From contig JALZUH010000168.1 in NCBI GenBank assembly GCA_023301645.1, positions 1-14,558 on the forward strand: a DNA stretch of 14,558 bases. Direction: 5' to 3'. This stretch comes from Akkermansiaceae bacterium (GTDB taxonomy: Bacteria > Verrucomicrobiota > Verrucomicrobiia > Verrucomicrobiales > Akkermansiaceae). The notes below the pieces were generated by a model that made no database searches, had not been told where the DNA came from, and was given only the letters and a program-made list of their open reading frames with translations. Every line of letters starts with the position of its first letter. Within the stretch, counting starts at the first letter, position 1. This document shows positions 6,485 through 13,230 of this stretch, piece by piece. The position numbers were made by a program, and so were the translations under genes.

Positions 6485-7384
6485 CTAGCTAAGTAGCTCC
6501 TTGGTCATCTTGGCAACAGCGGCCTCGACCTCGTCCTTTTCGACGTAGCCCATGGTCTTGCCACCGGTGAAAATACGTGACGCATCCTTGATATGGGAGC
6601 GCTGCTCTAGGAATGCCAGTAGGTGCTCACGGTATTCAAAGAACTTGGGATCATCAAAGATCTCCACACGGTTTCTTGGTCTTGGGAAATCGATTTCGAG
6701 TATCTCCCCTACTCCTGCCTTGGGGCCATTTGACATCATCACACAGCGATCAGCCATAAATACAGCTTCATCGACATCGTGGGTAACGATCATGGCAGTG
6801 AGCTTCTCTCGCTCTAGAATGTCGATGATGACATCCTGGAGCTCCATTCTTGTCAGTGAGTCGAGTCGGCCAAATGGCTCGTCGAGGAGTAGCACCTTAG
6901 GCTGCAGTGCAATAGCACGGGCAATACCAACACGCTGCTGCATACCACCTGAGAGCTCGCTCGGGTATTTCTTCATCGCGTCGGCTAGTCCGACTACAGA
7001 GAGTGAGTGTTCCACAATCTCCTTGCGAGTCGCCTTACTGACATGTGGGTAGACGTTTTTGACCCCTAGCATCACATTATTATAGGCATTCATCCACGGC
7101 ATCAGACACGGGGCTTGGAAGACAACAGAGCGATCAGGGCCGGGGCCATCGATCTCTTTGTTCCCGAGGATAATACCACCATCTGATATCTCATTGAGAC
7201 CAGCCAGCATGGTAAGAACTGTGGACTTACCACAGCCTGAGTGACCGATGAGTGAGATGAATTCGCCCTCTTTGATGGTGAGGTTGAAGTCCTCAATCAC
7301 GCGAAAGTCATCGCCATATGGATTAGGATACTCTTTGACTAAGTGGGAGATTTCTACAAATCTTGAATTTAATGTATTAGACAT
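6485..7384 (-). CDS. nrtD: Nitrate-type ABC transporter ATPase (NrtD-like)
   Basis: The 299-residue cytoplasmic ABC ATPase has Walker A GHSGCGKST (47-55), Q-loop Gln90, signature LSGGMQQRV (144-152), Walker B VLLLDEP (164-170), D-loop and a normal switch His202 in VTHDVDEAV. The IDGPGPDRSVVFQAPCLMPW segment after Walker A is typical of the nitrate/taurine/bicarbonate importer ATPases. It powers uptake through the NrtB permease, probably as a heterodimer with the ATPase encoded just upstream. The start is 13 bases after the nrtC stop, with no Shine-Dalgarno sequence, so translation is probably coupled. The C-terminal 50 or so residues (DDPKFFEYREHLLAFLEQRS and after) are an extension common in NrtD-type subunits. 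It is the last gene of the nrtBCD unit. Confidence 0.9.
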   Translation of the reverse strand: MSNTLNSRFVEISHLVKEYPNPYGDDFRVIEDFNLTIKEGEFISLIGHSGCGKSTVLTMLAGLNEISDGGIILGNKEIDGPGPDRSVVFQAPCLMPWMNAYNNVMLGVKNVYPHVSKATRKEIVEHSLSVVGLADAMKKYPSELSGGMQQRVGIARAIALQPKVLLLDEPFGRLDSLTRMELQDVIIDILEREKLTAMIVTHDVDEAVFMADRCVMMSNGPKAGVGEILEIDFPRPRNRVEIFDDPKFFEYREHLLAFLEQRSHIKDASRIFTGGKTMGYVEKDEVEAAVAKMTKELLS

Positions 7385-7397
7385 TGTGATGGGAAAG

Positions 7398-8303
7398 TTA
7401 ACTGCCGCTTGTCGGGCTCATGCTCTTCTCTTGAAGATGGCTAAACTTAGGTGCTGCTGAGGGTGGATCGAAGTCCTTCGGGGTGACTTTGGGCATCGGA
7501 ACAAGCTTGTCCTTAGTGCCTTCTTTGCTCTCTTGGTTAATCCCCATCATGTAGCTGGTGATTTCTGACTTGAGACGCATAAACTCAGGATGATCATTGA
7601 GCGTATGGCGATCTCTAGGACGTGGCATATTCACCACGAAGTCGTCTGATAAGGTCGCCGCTGGTGACATGGTAAGCGGAATGATGCGGTCGGCCATGAG
7701 CACGGCTTCATCGACGTCATTGGTGATCATCACAACGGTGCGCTTATCTTCATCCCAGATTTTAAGAATCTCATCCTGAAGCTCAGAGCGAGTGAGAGCG
7801 TCGAGGGCTGAGAGTGGCTCATCAAGAAGTAGCACTTCGGGCTTGAGTGAGAGCGTGCGCGCCAGTGAGACTCGCTGCCTCATGCCTCCTGAGAGCTCGT
7901 GAGGTTTCTTATCACGAGCAGGAGTGAGCTTCACCATGCCGATGTAGCGCATGATGTGCTCTTCGAGCTCAGACTTACTCATCTTGGGGAAGACCGCCTT
8001 GACGGCTAGCTCGATGTTTTCAAAAACGGAAAGCCACGGTAGCAGCGAGTAGTTCTGAAACATAATGCCTCGATCAGGCCCAGGCTTGCTCTTGACCTCG
8101 CCATTAATGCGAACCTCACCCTGATCGGGAAGCTGCAGGCCAGCGAGTAAGTTCATCAAGGTAGATTTACCTGAGCCCGAGAAGCCGATGACGGCTACGA
8201 ACTCTTTTTCTTTCACGCTGAGGTTGATGTTTTCTAGCACTTCAGTGCGTGAGCCTACTGGCCCGAAACCTACGTTTACGTTATCAATTTCTAAAAAAGA
8301 CAT
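7398..8303 (-). CDS. nrtC: Nitrate-type ABC transporter ATPase (NrtC-like), switch His replaced by Asn
   Basis: The 301-residue ABC ATPase has Walker A GFSGSGKST (40-48), Gln83, signature LSGGMRQRV (137-145) and Walker B VLLLDEPLSALD (157-168). The switch position reads MITNDVDEAV, with Asn195 (codon AAT) where the family normally has His. It lacks the substrate-binding-protein-like C-terminal domain of cyanobacterial NrtC and instead has a short Pro/Lys-rich tail from about residue 255. It lies 46 bases after nrtB and 13 before nrtD. The likely role is one half of an asymmetric NrtCD ATPase pair in which the site using this switch residue may hydrolyse poorly (inference). NrtC and NrtD names rest on order and similarity; substrate could also be bicarbonate, cyanate or a sulfonate. 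Confidence 0.88.
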   Translation of the reverse strand: MSFLEIDNVNVGFGPVGSRTEVLENINLSVKEKEFVAVIGFSGSGKSTLMNLLAGLQLPDQGEVRINGEVKSKPGPDRGIMFQNYSLLPWLSVFENIELAVKAVFPKMSKSELEEHIMRYIGMVKLTPARDKKPHELSGGMRQRVSLARTLSLKPEVLLLDEPLSALDALTRSELQDEILKIWDEDKRTVVMITNDVDEAVLMADRIIPLTMSPAATLSDDFVVNMPRPRDRHTLNDHPEFMRLKSEITSYMMGINQESKEGTKDKLVPMPKVTPKDFDPPSAAPKFSHLQEKSMSPTSGS

Positions 8304-8349
8304 GATCTAAATATAATAGAGAGAGGTTATAACTCGGTGAAATAGCTGG

Positions 8350-9975
8350 CTATGCAGTCGATGAACCATCATCGAAGGAAACCATACGCTGGAGAACGAT
8401 CATGAAGCGATCGAGGGCAAAACCAATGATTCCGACCACAAAGCAAGCTAGGATAATATTAGCAAACGACTGTGATGAACCATTCTGATACTCGTCCCAT
8501 ACAAACTTACCTAGACCATCCGATGAAGAGAGTGCTTCAGCGGCGATGAGCACCATCCAGCCAACTCCCAATGAAATACGCAATCCAGCGAACATAAGTG
8601 GTAGTGATGATGGGATAATGATCTTAAAGAGGCGTGACCAGAAGCCAAGGCGAAGCACCTTAGCAACATTGAGATGATCCTTATCAATAGCGGAGACACC
8701 CAGAGCGGTATTAACCAATGCTGGCCAGAGTGCACACATCGCAACGGTGCATGCTGAGAAAATCATCGCTGGGTTAGTCTTGAGAAAGGCTAATGGGTTA
8801 TTATCGTGATTCATGAATCTAAAGAGCGGGTGCTCATCAGGATCAGGGAAAAATGCGCCGATAACAATCTGGAAGATCAGAAGCCAAACCACGGGGGAAA
8901 CTGGTCGGAAAATCGAAATAATCGGGGTCAAACAAGCCATAACAATACGGTTCAGACCGCACATGATCCCCAAGGGAATAGCAACGGCAGCAGCAAGGAC
9001 GAAGCCGACAAACACGGTCGCTACTGAGCGCCATGTCTGCCAGTAGATGGTCGCAGCCCTTGGATACTCTTGCTCTAGTGTTGAGGTTGCTTTTTTACGA
9101 TTAGATACCACTGCCTTCGCCTGCTTCAGCGCATCAGCCCCTGTGGCAGAAGTTTTGAGTGCAGCCGCTGCTGTTAATTCTTTCTCTTTGGCAGATTCTA
9201 CCTTCATCGATCTATTACCTGTAGTGAGGTAGTCGATTCGCTTTTTGTAGTGCTGAACTTCATCAGCTATTTTATTAGAATCTAGCTGTGCTTTCTTCAC
9301 GGCTGCTGGAGGATTATCACGTATCGCGTCAAGCTCGTCATTGATACTCTTCAGACGAGCTTTTTCTTTTTCGTATTCAGCGGCGTCCTGCTCGACTAGA
9401 GCGATCAGACTCTCCCCAGAGGCTGATCCTTGGGATACCTTATCAGCTAGCGCTACTAGCTCCTCTTTACGTGCTGCCTTGGCGAGCTTGAGCGTCGCCT
9501 TGAGCTCGTCTAGTCTTGTCTTTACAGGAAGTATTTTGGCATCCATTTCTGACTGACCTTTCAGTGTCACCTCAGCGGACTGCGCCTTGAGGTTAGCTGC
9601 TGACTCTTCTAGCTTGAGTAGCTCTGCCTTGACTCGTGCGAGTTCCTGCTCACGAACTTCACCTTCGACGAGAAAAGCCGCCTGCTTTTCATTCTCGCGG
9701 TTTTTAAAGCGCGTGCTGTCCTGAGCTGCTGTCCAGACCTTACTCGGTGTAGGGACTTCTCCAGATTTGGTCTTATGCTTAGGACCTGCTACATTCCAAA
9801 CCACTACACAGGCTAAGACGAAGACGATAGGCAGTAGCATGTAGCGTAGAATGTCACGAACCTGCTTCTCAGGCTCCTCACCATACATTAAGCGAACTGG
9901 CGGATCTAGCACCTTGAATCCAGATATATCAATAAGCTTGAGTAATGGGTATTTAATTTTGGAGAGTAATTTCAT
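8350..9975 (-). CDS. nrtB: Nitrate-type ABC permease with long periplasmic coiled-coil insertion
   Basis: The C-terminal part (about 304-541) is a binding-protein-dependent permease. It has helices at about 317-341 and after, PVSPVVWL (358-365), and the ATPase-contacting EAA loop (NVAKVLRLGFWSRLFKIIIP, 436-455). The first helix is at about 46-63 and is followed by VPTPSKVW (74-81), as in ordinary NrtB. Between these lie about 220 residues (85-303) without any hydrophobic segment or cysteine. They are very rich in Ala, Lys, Glu and Leu with heptad-like spacing, broken at GSASG (183-187) and NPP (221-223): probably three long helices. By normal topology this insertion is periplasmic. Usual NrtB length is about 270-330 residues against 541 here. 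It has its own sigma-54-like promoter. Confidence 0.9.
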   Translation of the reverse strand: MKLLSKIKYPLLKLIDISGFKVLDPPVRLMYGEEPEKQVRDILRYMLLPIVFVLACVVVWNVAGPKHKTKSGEVPTPSKVWTAAQDSTRFKNRENEKQAAFLVEGEVREQELARVKAELLKLEESAANLKAQSAEVTLKGQSEMDAKILPVKTRLDELKATLKLAKAARKEELVALADKVSQGSASGESLIALVEQDAAEYEKEKARLKSINDELDAIRDNPPAAVKKAQLDSNKIADEVQHYKKRIDYLTTGNRSMKVESAKEKELTAAAALKTSATGADALKQAKAVVSNRKKATSTLEQEYPRAATIYWQTWRSVATVFVGFVLAAAVAIPLGIMCGLNRIVMACLTPIISIFRPVSPVVWLLIFQIVIGAFFPDPDEHPLFRFMNHDNNPLAFLKTNPAMIFSACTVAMCALWPALVNTALGVSAIDKDHLNVAKVLRLGFWSRLFKIIIPSSLPLMFAGLRISLGVGWMVLIAAEALSSSDGLGKFVWDEYQNGSSQSFANIILACFVVGIIGFALDRFMIVLQRMVSFDDGSSTA

Positions 9976-10003
9976 GGTTTAGTATGTAGGACACTCATGC
10001 CAT

Positions 10004-10019
10004 AGCAAACCCCATACCA
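10004..10019 (-). promoter_or_regulatory. Sigma-54 promoter match before nrtB
   Basis: The minus strand reads TGGTATGGGGTTTGCT: GG, exactly ten bases, then GC, with TTGCT matching the -12 element and TGG-A-G the -24 element of the consensus TGGCACG-N4-TTGCW. The predicted start is near 9993, about 18 bases before the nrtB ATG and downstream of the nrtA terminator. No sigma-70-type pair is evident in the gap. Confidence 0.5.
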
Positions 10020-10042
10020 AAAACATGAGTCTGGGTTCATAT

Positions 10043-10063
10043 TATTCATCCCGATGATGAATA
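10043..10063. repeat. Inverted repeat upstream of the nrtB promoter
   Basis: TATTCATC (10043-10050) and GATGAATA (10056-10063) are perfect inverted repeats with a 5-base spacer. They lie 24-44 bases upstream of the -24 element of nrtB. The ATTCAT/ATGAAT core recurs in the inverted repeat beside the nrtA promoter, so it is a candidate regulator site; it could also form an RNA hairpin. Confidence 0.45.
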
Positions 10064-10124
10064 CACCTAATCACATACCGGCTAATGCGAGCAGATAGAG
10101 CTGTTACCTTCAGGGCCAATGGCC

Positions 10125-10164
10125 ACAAAAAAGTAAAGCCGCACTCTTACGAGTGCGGCTTTAC
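10125..10164 (-). terminator. Strong terminator between nrtA and nrtB
   Basis: On the minus strand GTAAAGCCGCACTC (10164-10151) and GAGTGCGGCTTTAC (10146-10133) form a perfect 14-bp stem over a 4-base loop and are followed by TTTTTTG. It begins 24 bases after the nrtA stop. It should end most nrtA transcripts, so the binding protein can be made in excess of the membrane parts. Confidence 0.92.
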
Positions 10165-10187
10165 CCACTAATAACTACACTACAAAT

Positions 10188-11549
10188 TTATTCAGGGTCT
10201 TTATTCCCGATCTTGTGGCTATTAAGATACTTAATAGCCTGCTTACCGTCGAAGCTAACACCGTCAATAAAGTCAGCTGTAGCTGGCTTATAACCATCAT
10301 ACTCAGCAGAAGGGTAATCTGAAGCGGCAAGAGCACCTTCAGCTACGAGCATATCAGCCGCCTTACGATACACGTCTGGAAGATACACGCTCTTTGCTGT
10401 CTCATGATACCATGCCTCAGACTTAGCCTCTGTGATCTGGCCCCAGCGACGCATCTGTGTGAGGAACCACACACCGTCAGAGTAGTGAGGGTAGGTGCCG
10501 TTGTATTTGAAGAATACGTTGAAATCAGGCATTGGGCGCTTGTCTGTCTTTTGGAAGTAGAAGAAGCCAGTCATTGAGTTCTTGATGACATCAAAGTCTG
10601 CACCAACGTAGTTTGGCTGAGACAAGATACGGCAAGCCTCTTCACGATTAACGAGTGAACCATCAGCACTTGTCTCGTCGAGCCATTTTCCAGCCTTGAT
10701 GAGCGCTTTAGTTACAGCGATGAGAGTGAGAGGGTTTTCATCAGCCCACTGCTTAGTTACACCGAATACTTTTTCTGGGTTGTTTTTCCAAATGTCATAG
10801 TTGGTCACGACAGGAACTCCGATACCCTTAGTTACCGCTTGCTGGTTCCATGGCTCACCTACGCAGTAAGCTACATTCTTACCAGACTCAAGAGTCGCCG
10901 GCATCTGTGGTGGTGGCGTAGTAGAAAGCTCGATGTCACCATCGGTGAATCCCTTTAGGTCAGTAGAAGTATACATACCTGGGTGGATACCTGCGGCAGC
11001 TAGCCAGTAGCGGAACTCATAGTTGTGAGTTGAAACTGGGAAGACCATACCCATTGGTAGCTTCTGACCGTCTTCCTTAGCCTCTACGACCATTGGCTTG
11101 AGCGAATCTGCTGTAATTGGGTGTGGAGGTGTATCTGACTGAAGAGCTTCATCGTTCTCCTGCATTCCTTCCCAAATCGCATTCGACACGGTAATAGCAT
11201 TACCATTTAGGTCGAGTGTGTAGGGTGTGACAATGTGAGCTTTCGTGCCGAAGCCAATCGTCGCTGCAATCGGCTGACCTGAGAGCATGTGCGCACCATC
11301 GAGCTCACCTGTGATGACGTTATCAAGTAGCTGTTTCCAGTTAGGCTGAGCGACAACCTCAACTTGGAGACCCTCAGCTTCAAAAAATCCTTTTTCCTTA
11401 GCGATGACGATTGGAGCGCAGTCAGTGAGCTTAATAAAGCCAAACTTCAGTGTATCCTTCTCGACGTCTAGCTGCTCAGCCATAAGCAGAGGACTACTTA
11501 TCAAACTAGCAGCACCCATTACTGAGCCTATCATGTGTTGTGTTTTCAT
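10188..11549 (-). CDS. nrtA: Periplasmic nitrate-type binding protein (NrtA-like)
   Basis: From the ATG at 11549 the product has 453 residues. A signal peptide (1-24, positive start, hydrophobic core, cleavage after LLMA) lacks a lipobox, so it is soluble in the periplasm. Family motifs follow in order: LTDCAPIVIAKEKGFF (41-56), Trp71, GELDGAHML (81-89), LNGNAIT (114-120), VFPVSTHNYEFRYWLAAAGI (169-188), PPPQM (212-216) and YCVGEPWN (228-235). This pattern is that of NrtA/CmpA receptors for nitrate/nitrite or bicarbonate. A nitrate role is likelier from the sigma-54 context but not proven. An ATG 48 bases upstream lies over the -12 promoter element and would spoil the signal peptide, so it was rejected. 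It is transcribed alone, ending at the terminator, divergent from porin 1. Confidence 0.92.
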   Translation of the reverse strand: MKTQHMIGSVMGAASLISSPLLMAEQLDVEKDTLKFGFIKLTDCAPIVIAKEKGFFEAEGLQVEVVAQPNWKQLLDNVITGELDGAHMLSGQPIAATIGFGTKAHIVTPYTLDLNGNAITVSNAIWEGMQENDEALQSDTPPHPITADSLKPMVVEAKEDGQKLPMGMVFPVSTHNYEFRYWLAAAGIHPGMYTSTDLKGFTDGDIELSTTPPPQMPATLESGKNVAYCVGEPWNQQAVTKGIGVPVVTNYDIWKNNPEKVFGVTKQWADENPLTLIAVTKALIKAGKWLDETSADGSLVNREEACRILSQPNYVGADFDVIKNSMTGFFYFQKTDKRPMPDFNVFFKYNGTYPHYSDGVWFLTQMRRWGQITEAKSEAWYHETAKSVYLPDVYRKAADMLVAEGALAASDYPSAEYDGYKPATADFIDGVSFDGKQAIKYLNSHKIGNKDPE

Positions 11550-11589
11550 ATATTTTATAAAAGCAATGTTTGTTAACCAACACCCTCTA

Positions 11590-11605
11590 AGCATCATCGG
11601 TGCCA
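11590..11605 (-). promoter_or_regulatory. Sigma-54 promoter match before nrtA
   Basis: The minus strand reads TGGCACCGATGATGCT, with a perfect TGGCAC -24 element, GG-N10-GC spacing and ATGCT at -12. The predicted start near 11579 gives a leader of about 30 bases to the ATG at 11549. The divergent porin gene has the same TGGCAC-N5-ATGCTT pattern. Confidence 0.62.
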
Positions 11606-11607
11606 GT

Positions 11608-11639
11608 ATTCATTAAAATCAGTCACCTGAATAATGAAT
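11608..11639. repeat. Inverted repeat next to the nrtA promoter
   Basis: ATTCATTA (11608-11615) and TAATGAAT (11632-11639) are perfect inverted repeats 24 bp apart. They start three bases upstream of the nrtA -24 element. The half-site core is shared with the repeat upstream of nrtB. A regulator site is plausible; no protein is assigned. Confidence 0.45.
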
Positions 11640-11708
11640 GGCATATCACCCCTCCCTCAGCGCCTCCTGGAGACCTCATTGGAAACCCTTCCTTATATAA
11701 TCCATACC

Positions 11709-11726
11709 TGTGACGGGCTGATCACA
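11709..11726. promoter_or_regulatory. TGTGA-N8-TCACA dyad in the nrtA-porin spacer
   Basis: TGTGA (11709-11713) and TCACA (11722-11726) form a dyad between the two divergent sigma-54 matches, about 100 bases from nrtA and 55 from the porin promoter. That is within the usual range of upstream activator sites. A perfect TATAAT (11696-11701) precedes it but has no convincing -35. The binding factor is unknown. Confidence 0.3.
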
Positions 11727-11779
11727 CTAAGTGCTGTTAATAAAAATCATTAGCTCCTTTCATCATTCACGGCCTAAGC

Positions 11780-11795
11780 TGGCACAAGCAATGCT
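11780..11795 (+). promoter_or_regulatory. Sigma-54 promoter match before porin 1
   Basis: TGGCACAAGCAATGCT has a perfect TGGCAC, GG-N10-GC spacing and ATGCTTT at -12. The predicted start near 11806 leaves only about five bases before the ATG at 11811, so the message would be almost leaderless. That is unusual and is the main argument against it. Confidence 0.55.
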
Positions 11796-11810
11796 TTGAA
11801 GTGTTTTGCT

Positions 11811-13031
11811 ATGAAAAGAAACATAACTCAACTCGCCCTTTCATCACTCATCCTAACAGGAGCCATACAGGCAGAGGATAGTGTTGTAGATATTCCAACT
11901 TCAGCAGAGGAAAGCCTTTCGGATTACTTCAAGCTCTCACTGAATGCTCGTTTACGTTACGAGTCAAAAATCGAGCAAGGCTCCGACCACTCTGATGCAC
12001 TCACCCTCCGTGTTCGCCCAGGTGTAACCATCCTACCCGGCAAAATGTTCAGCGCCTTTATTGAAACAGAACATACCGTTGCCATTGGAGAAGACTTCAA
12101 AGCACTCGATGACACCCTCGACCCTTTCAGAGCAAATAATGCGCAAATCATCGACCCTGAAACCAATGAGCTCAACCAAGGATACATTCAGCTTAAAAAT
12201 GGTGGCTTTACCCTCAAAGGCGGAAGACAGCGTATCATTCTAGATAATGCCGCTCACATCGGAAACGTCGGCTGGAGACAGAACGAGCAAACCTATGACG
12301 GCGTATCACTTGATTACAAAACTTCTGATTACTCTCTCTACTACGCCTATGCTAGCAGAGCTAATCGTATCTTTGGTTCAGAGGCAGAGGGAGCTTTCCG
12401 TGAGCTCGAAGGCGACATGCACTTCTTTAACGCTTCAGCTAACGTTGGTGCATCTAAAGTTGGTGTTTACTCCTACCTACTCGACTTCAGCGAAGGCCTT
12501 GCCTTCCCAAGAGCTAACTCCAACACCTACGGAATCCAGTTTGATGGTAACGGCTTCCACGCTGAATATGCCTACCAGACAGAAGCAGGTGACCAAGACA
12601 GCTATAATGCGAGCTACGGACATCTCACCTACACGAAAAAAGCGGGCAATGTCACCTACAAGGCAGGTGTCGAATACCTCGAAGAGGACTTCAAAACGCC
12701 TCTTGCTACAGTGCACGCATTCAATGGTTTTGCCGACAGATTCATCGCACATCGCCTAGGCCTACCAGATGCAGAATATGATGGTCTAACTGACATCTAC
12801 GCAATGGCATCTACCAAAGTAAAAGGCGTTGTGGTCAAAGGCTTCGTTCACTACTACCTCAATGACTCGCTCTCTGATGCATACGGTTGGGAAGCTGACC
12901 TCGTATTGGCTAAAAAGCTCTCCGACAACCTCACCCTACTCGGTAAAAGCTCTTACTACGTAGGTGACGACGACAATACATTTGACCGCGATATCATCCA
13001 GACATCTGTCCAGCTTGACTACGCGTTCTAA
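11811..13031 (+). CDS. Outer-membrane porin, alginate-export-like
   Basis: The 406-residue product has a signal peptide (1-21, MKRNITQLALSSLILTGAIQA) cleaved before EDSV. Alternating amphipathic strands follow (for example RLRYESKIEQG, TLRVRPGVTI, SAFIETEHT), with a terminal ...SVQLDYAF. The final Phe is the usual recognition mark of outer-membrane beta-barrels. It resembles the alginate-export-type porin family common in Verrucomicrobiota and Planctomycetes; members are broad diffusion pores and substrate cannot be read from sequence. The ATG at 11811 was chosen over a TTG at 11796 because it starts the signal peptide at the same point as the paralogue at 14287. Its divergent position to nrtA with a matching promoter suggests it admits the nrt substrate. 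Confidence 0.82.
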   Translation: MKRNITQLALSSLILTGAIQAEDSVVDIPTSAEESLSDYFKLSLNARLRYESKIEQGSDHSDALTLRVRPGVTILPGKMFSAFIETEHTVAIGEDFKALDDTLDPFRANNAQIIDPETNELNQGYIQLKNGGFTLKGGRQRIILDNAAHIGNVGWRQNEQTYDGVSLDYKTSDYSLYYAYASRANRIFGSEAEGAFRELEGDMHFFNASANVGASKVGVYSYLLDFSEGLAFPRANSNTYGIQFDGNGFHAEYAYQTEAGDQDSYNASYGHLTYTKKAGNVTYKAGVEYLEEDFKTPLATVHAFNGFADRFIAHRLGLPDAEYDGLTDIYAMASTKVKGVVVKGFVHYYLNDSLSDAYGWEADLVLAKKLSDNLTLLGKSSYYVGDDDNTFDRDIIQTSVQLDYAF

Positions 13032-13059
13032 TTAAAGCTCTTCACATCGTAATACCCCC

Positions 13060-13094
13060 AAGCCGTGATCACTGCGATCACGGCTTCATTTTAC
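13060..13094 (+). terminator. Terminator of porin 1
   Basis: AAGCCGTGATC (13060-13070) and GATCACGGCTT (13076-13086) form a perfect 11-bp stem with a 5-base loop, followed by CATTTTAC. The T tract is short but the stem is strong. It lies 28 bases after the porin stop codon and separates it from the LysR gene. Confidence 0.78.
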
Positions 13095-13129
13095 ACCTCC
13101 ACAAAAAAACTACGCCTAGAAACACACGA

Positions 13130-13145
13130 TGGCATGTAACCTGCT
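13130..13145 (+). promoter_or_regulatory. Possible sigma-54 promoter before the LysR gene
   Basis: TGGCATGTAACCTGCT keeps GG-N10-GC spacing with TGGCA and CTGCT. The predicted start near 13156 gives a leader of about 75 bases. It is weaker than the nrtA and porin 1 matches, and LysR genes are more often read by the housekeeping sigma factor. Confidence 0.35.
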
Positions 13146-13230
13146 AGCCATAGGCTGAACCTGCCTCAAACAAGCAGCTTCAAACTCGCCTACACTTCTT
13201 TCTAGAGCAACGCTTTAAAACCCTGAGGAC

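Noticed and set aside
9976..10187. ANTAR-type (NasT/NasR) antitermination leader before nrtB
   Set aside because: The paired hairpins with six-base loops expected for such leaders are not seen; the strong hairpin belongs to the end of nrtA.
11550..11597. Upstream ATG for nrtA
   Set aside because: It would start at the -12 element of the sigma-54 match and place 16 residues before a clean signal peptide.
11709..11726. CRP site
   Set aside because: The half-sites match TGTGA/TCACA but the spacer is 8, not 6; kept only as an unassigned dyad.
11796..11810. TTG start for porin 1
   Set aside because: The paralogue starts at the residue equal to the ATG at 11811, which gives a normal signal peptide; the TTG adds five unshared residues.
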